In this document: in pieces, positions 4,036-5,616 of the stretch
Numbering within the stretch: the stretch's first letter is position 1
How the letters are laid out: the number at the start of each line of letters is the position of its first letter
Assembly: GCA_016179005.1 (NCBI GenBank)
Contig: JACOSF010000098.1
Location: 1-5,616, forward strand
Source of the DNA: Acidobacteriota bacterium
Lineage (GTDB): Bacteria > Acidobacteriota > Terriglobia > Acidiferrales > UBA7541
Length of the DNA: 5,616 nucleotides
Direction: 5' to 3'
Notes under the pieces: generated by a model
What the model saw: the letters and a program-made list of their open reading frames with translations, nothing else
The model's database searches: none
Told to the model about the DNA's origin: nothing
Made by a program: the position numbers and the translations under genes

Positions 4036-5616
4036 ATGGTCGAGCTTTCCGCGGGCGCGACGAAAACGGCGCAAGCCCCCGAAGATCTGACGGGCATGAC
4101 CGTCGGGCGCTTCGTGATCCGCGCGCGGCTGGGCGCCGGCGCCATGGGCGAGGTTTATCGCGCCGAAGACCCCCTTCTGAAACGCACGGTGGCGCTGAAG
4201 CGCATTGCGCCTTCGCTGCAAGCGGATGCCTACTACCGCGATCGCTTCCTCAAGGAAGCGGAACGCGCTTCGAGTCTCATCCACGCAAAAATCGCCGGCA
4301 TCTTCGACGTGCTGGAGGACCCGCGCGGCACGTTTCTGGTGATGGAATACGTCGAGGGGCAGTCCCTGCGGCAGCGCATGGGCCAGCCGATGAACGTGGT
4401 GGAGTTCCTGCGCATTGCGCGGCAATGCGGCGACGCCCTGGCCGCGGCGCACGAGAAACGCATCGTCCACAGCGACATCAAGCCGGAAAACATCTTGTTG
4501 ACGCCCAACGGCGACGTCAAGGTGCTCGATTTCGGTGTAGCCAAACGGCTGCCGGATGCCAGCGAAATCACTTCGGCCGACTCCGTTGATCAGACGCGGC
4601 TGAGCGTGGGCGGCACGTTCCTGTACATGGCGCCGGAGGTCATGCTCGACCGGGTGATCGACCCGCGCTCGGACCTGTTTTCCCTGGGCGTGGTGTTCTA
4701 CGAGGCGCTGAGCGGGCGGCATCCGTTCCGGGGCGGCAACCTGGCGGTCACCACCAACCGCATCCTGCACGAGAACCCGACCCCCCTCCGAGACGTCGCC
4801 AAGGACGTTCCTTCCGGACTCAGCCAGGTTGTCGAGCGGATGCTGGAGAAGAAGCCTGCGGCGCGCTATGCGTCAGCGAACGACCTGCTGACCGACCTGC
4901 GCGCGCTCGAGAGCGGGCATCCCATCGCGACAGCGCCGGTGCAACCGGTCCTCCTTCCGCCGCGCCGGTGGAAAGTCTGGACGGCGGTGGTGGCCGGAGT
5001 GATCGTGCTTGGCGCGTTGGCAGCTGCGCTGCCGCCGGTCCGGCGGTGGATGGCAGTGCGCACCAGCGTCGCCGTGATGCCCAGCGAGAAGCTCGTGGCT
5101 GTTTTGCCGTTCGAGGTAGTGGGAGGAGACGCGCAGGCCCAGGCCTTTGCCGCAGGGCTGCCATCCACGCTCACGGCGAAACTCGCGCGCTTTACGCAGT
5201 CTCAATCATTGCAGGTGGTGACGGCGAGCGAAGTCCGGCGGGTAGGCGCCAATGACGTGGAGAAAGCGCGCACGGATTTAGGCGTCAACCTGGTAATCGA
5301 AGGTACCCTGCACCAAGTCGGGGACAAGGTGCGCGTGACGTATTCGCTGGTGGATGCGCGGAACCGGCGAGTGCTGGATGGCGGCGACTTCACCGAGACC
5401 ATGGCCGATTCCTTCGCCATGGAAGACCGCGTGGTGGACGGCGTGCTGCGGATGTTGGAGCTGGAGGTGCAGCCGCAGGAGCGCGAGCTCCTGACGGCAC
5501 GCGGCACAACGGTGGCCAGCGCGTACAATTTCTACCTGCAGGGGCGCAACTATCTCGAGAACTACGACAAGCCGGAAAATCTGGACAGCGCGGTCAGCGT
5601 GTTCCAAGAAGCTCTG
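4036..5616 (+). CDS. Membrane Ser/Thr protein kinase with TolB/FlgO-like and TPR domains (3' end outside window)
   Basis: Open from the ATG at 4036 to the window edge (527 codons, no stop). Hanks-type kinase domain, about residues 24-290: Gly-loop LGAGAMGEVY (G33, G35, G38), catalytic Lys55 in VALK, probable helix-C Glu74, catalytic loop HSDIKPEN (D147, K149, N152), DFG (D165) and APE (A199-E201). It should phosphorylate Ser/Thr on partner proteins in the cytoplasm. The usual HRD Arg is Ser146, a non-RD variant. A proline-rich linker precedes one TM segment (about 314-332, AVVAGVIVLGALAAAL). A TolB/FlgO-like domain follows at about 352-480 (LVAVLPFEVV, LVIEGTLHQVGDKVRVTYSL), then the TPR region opens at about 495 (AYNFYLQGRNYLENY). 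The C-terminal half is predicted to be periplasmic. The ATG at 4036 lacks a Shine-Dalgarno; Met21 (4096), just before the kinase fold, is an alternative start. The architecture is common in Acidobacteria; the signal sensed and the substrates are unknown. Confidence 0.95.
   Translation, partial: MVELSAGATKTAQAPEDLTGMTVGRFVIRARLGAGAMGEVYRAEDPLLKRTVALKRIAPSLQADAYYRDRFLKEAERASSLIHAKIAGIFDVLEDPRGTFLVMEYVEGQSLRQRMGQPMNVVEFLRIARQCGDALAAAHEKRIVHSDIKPENILLTPNGDVKVLDFGVAKRLPDASEITSADSVDQTRLSVGGTFLYMAPEVMLDRVIDPRSDLFSLGVVFYEALSGRHPFRGGNLAVTTNRILHENPTPLRDVAKDVPSGLSQVVERMLEKKPAARYASANDLLTDLRALESGHPIATAPVQPVLLPPRRWKVWTAVVAGVIVLGALAAALPPVRRWMAVRTSVAVMPSEKLVAVLPFEVVGGDAQAQAFAAGLPSTLTAKLARFTQSQSLQVVTASEVRRVGANDVEKARTDLGVNLVIEGTLHQVGDKVRVTYSLVDARNRRVLDGGDFTETMADSFAMEDRVVDGVLRMLELEVQPQERELLTARGTTVASAYNFYLQGRNYLENYDKPENLDSAVSVFQEAL

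Noticed and set aside
3988..4770. 260-codon antisense frame over the kinase gene
   Set aside because: The sense strand has a complete set of kinase motifs. The antisense product has no domain-like features.

Overview
The window looks like chromosomal DNA from a GC-rich, Acidobacteria-like bacterium. The assignment rests on gene content and is an inference: a secreted angiotensin-converting-enzyme-type (M2) peptidase, a membrane Ser/Thr kinase fused to a TolB/FlgO-like domain and TPRs, and a second TPR protein opening with the same short signature. No phage, plasmid, CRISPR, tRNA or rRNA genes were seen.

Layout. (1) From the left edge to 902 (+) is the C-terminal part of a TPR protein whose beginning lies outside the window. 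(2) From 903 to 1909 all recognisable content is on the minus strand. The main gene is rnpB, the catalytic RNA of RNase P, at about 1909 to 1389. Downstream of it in its own direction lies a 48-codon reading frame for a small hydrophobic protein (1274 to 1128). Beyond that is a second, diverged copy of the last 44 or so bases of rnpB (1047 to 1002). (3) The intergenic segment 1910-2053 carries divergent signals: a TATAAT box for rnpB, a purine-rich stretch, and a TTGACA/TACGAT promoter plus strong Shine-Dalgarno for the next gene. (4) 2054-3862 (+) encodes the M2 peptidase with a signal peptide and all principal active-site residues. (5) 3863-4035 is a short gap. (6) 4036 to the right edge (+) is the kinase-TM-TolB-like-TPR protein, open at the window end.

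How the parts relate. The genes do not look like one pathway. rnpB is housekeeping (tRNA 5' maturation), the peptidase is an exported dipeptidyl carboxypeptidase, and the kinase is a membrane signalling protein. The most unusual structure is around the rnpB 3' end. A 46-bp direct repeat (40/46 identical, 385 bp apart) covers the terminal part of the RNA gene and brackets the small hydrophobic ORF. This is the geometry left when an element integrates into the 3' end of an RNA gene, or when that end is tandemly duplicated. In addition, a perfect 8-bp-stem palindrome resembling a dispersed REP-type repeat sits inside the variable P9 region of the RNase P RNA, and the RNA is unusually long (about 521 nt).
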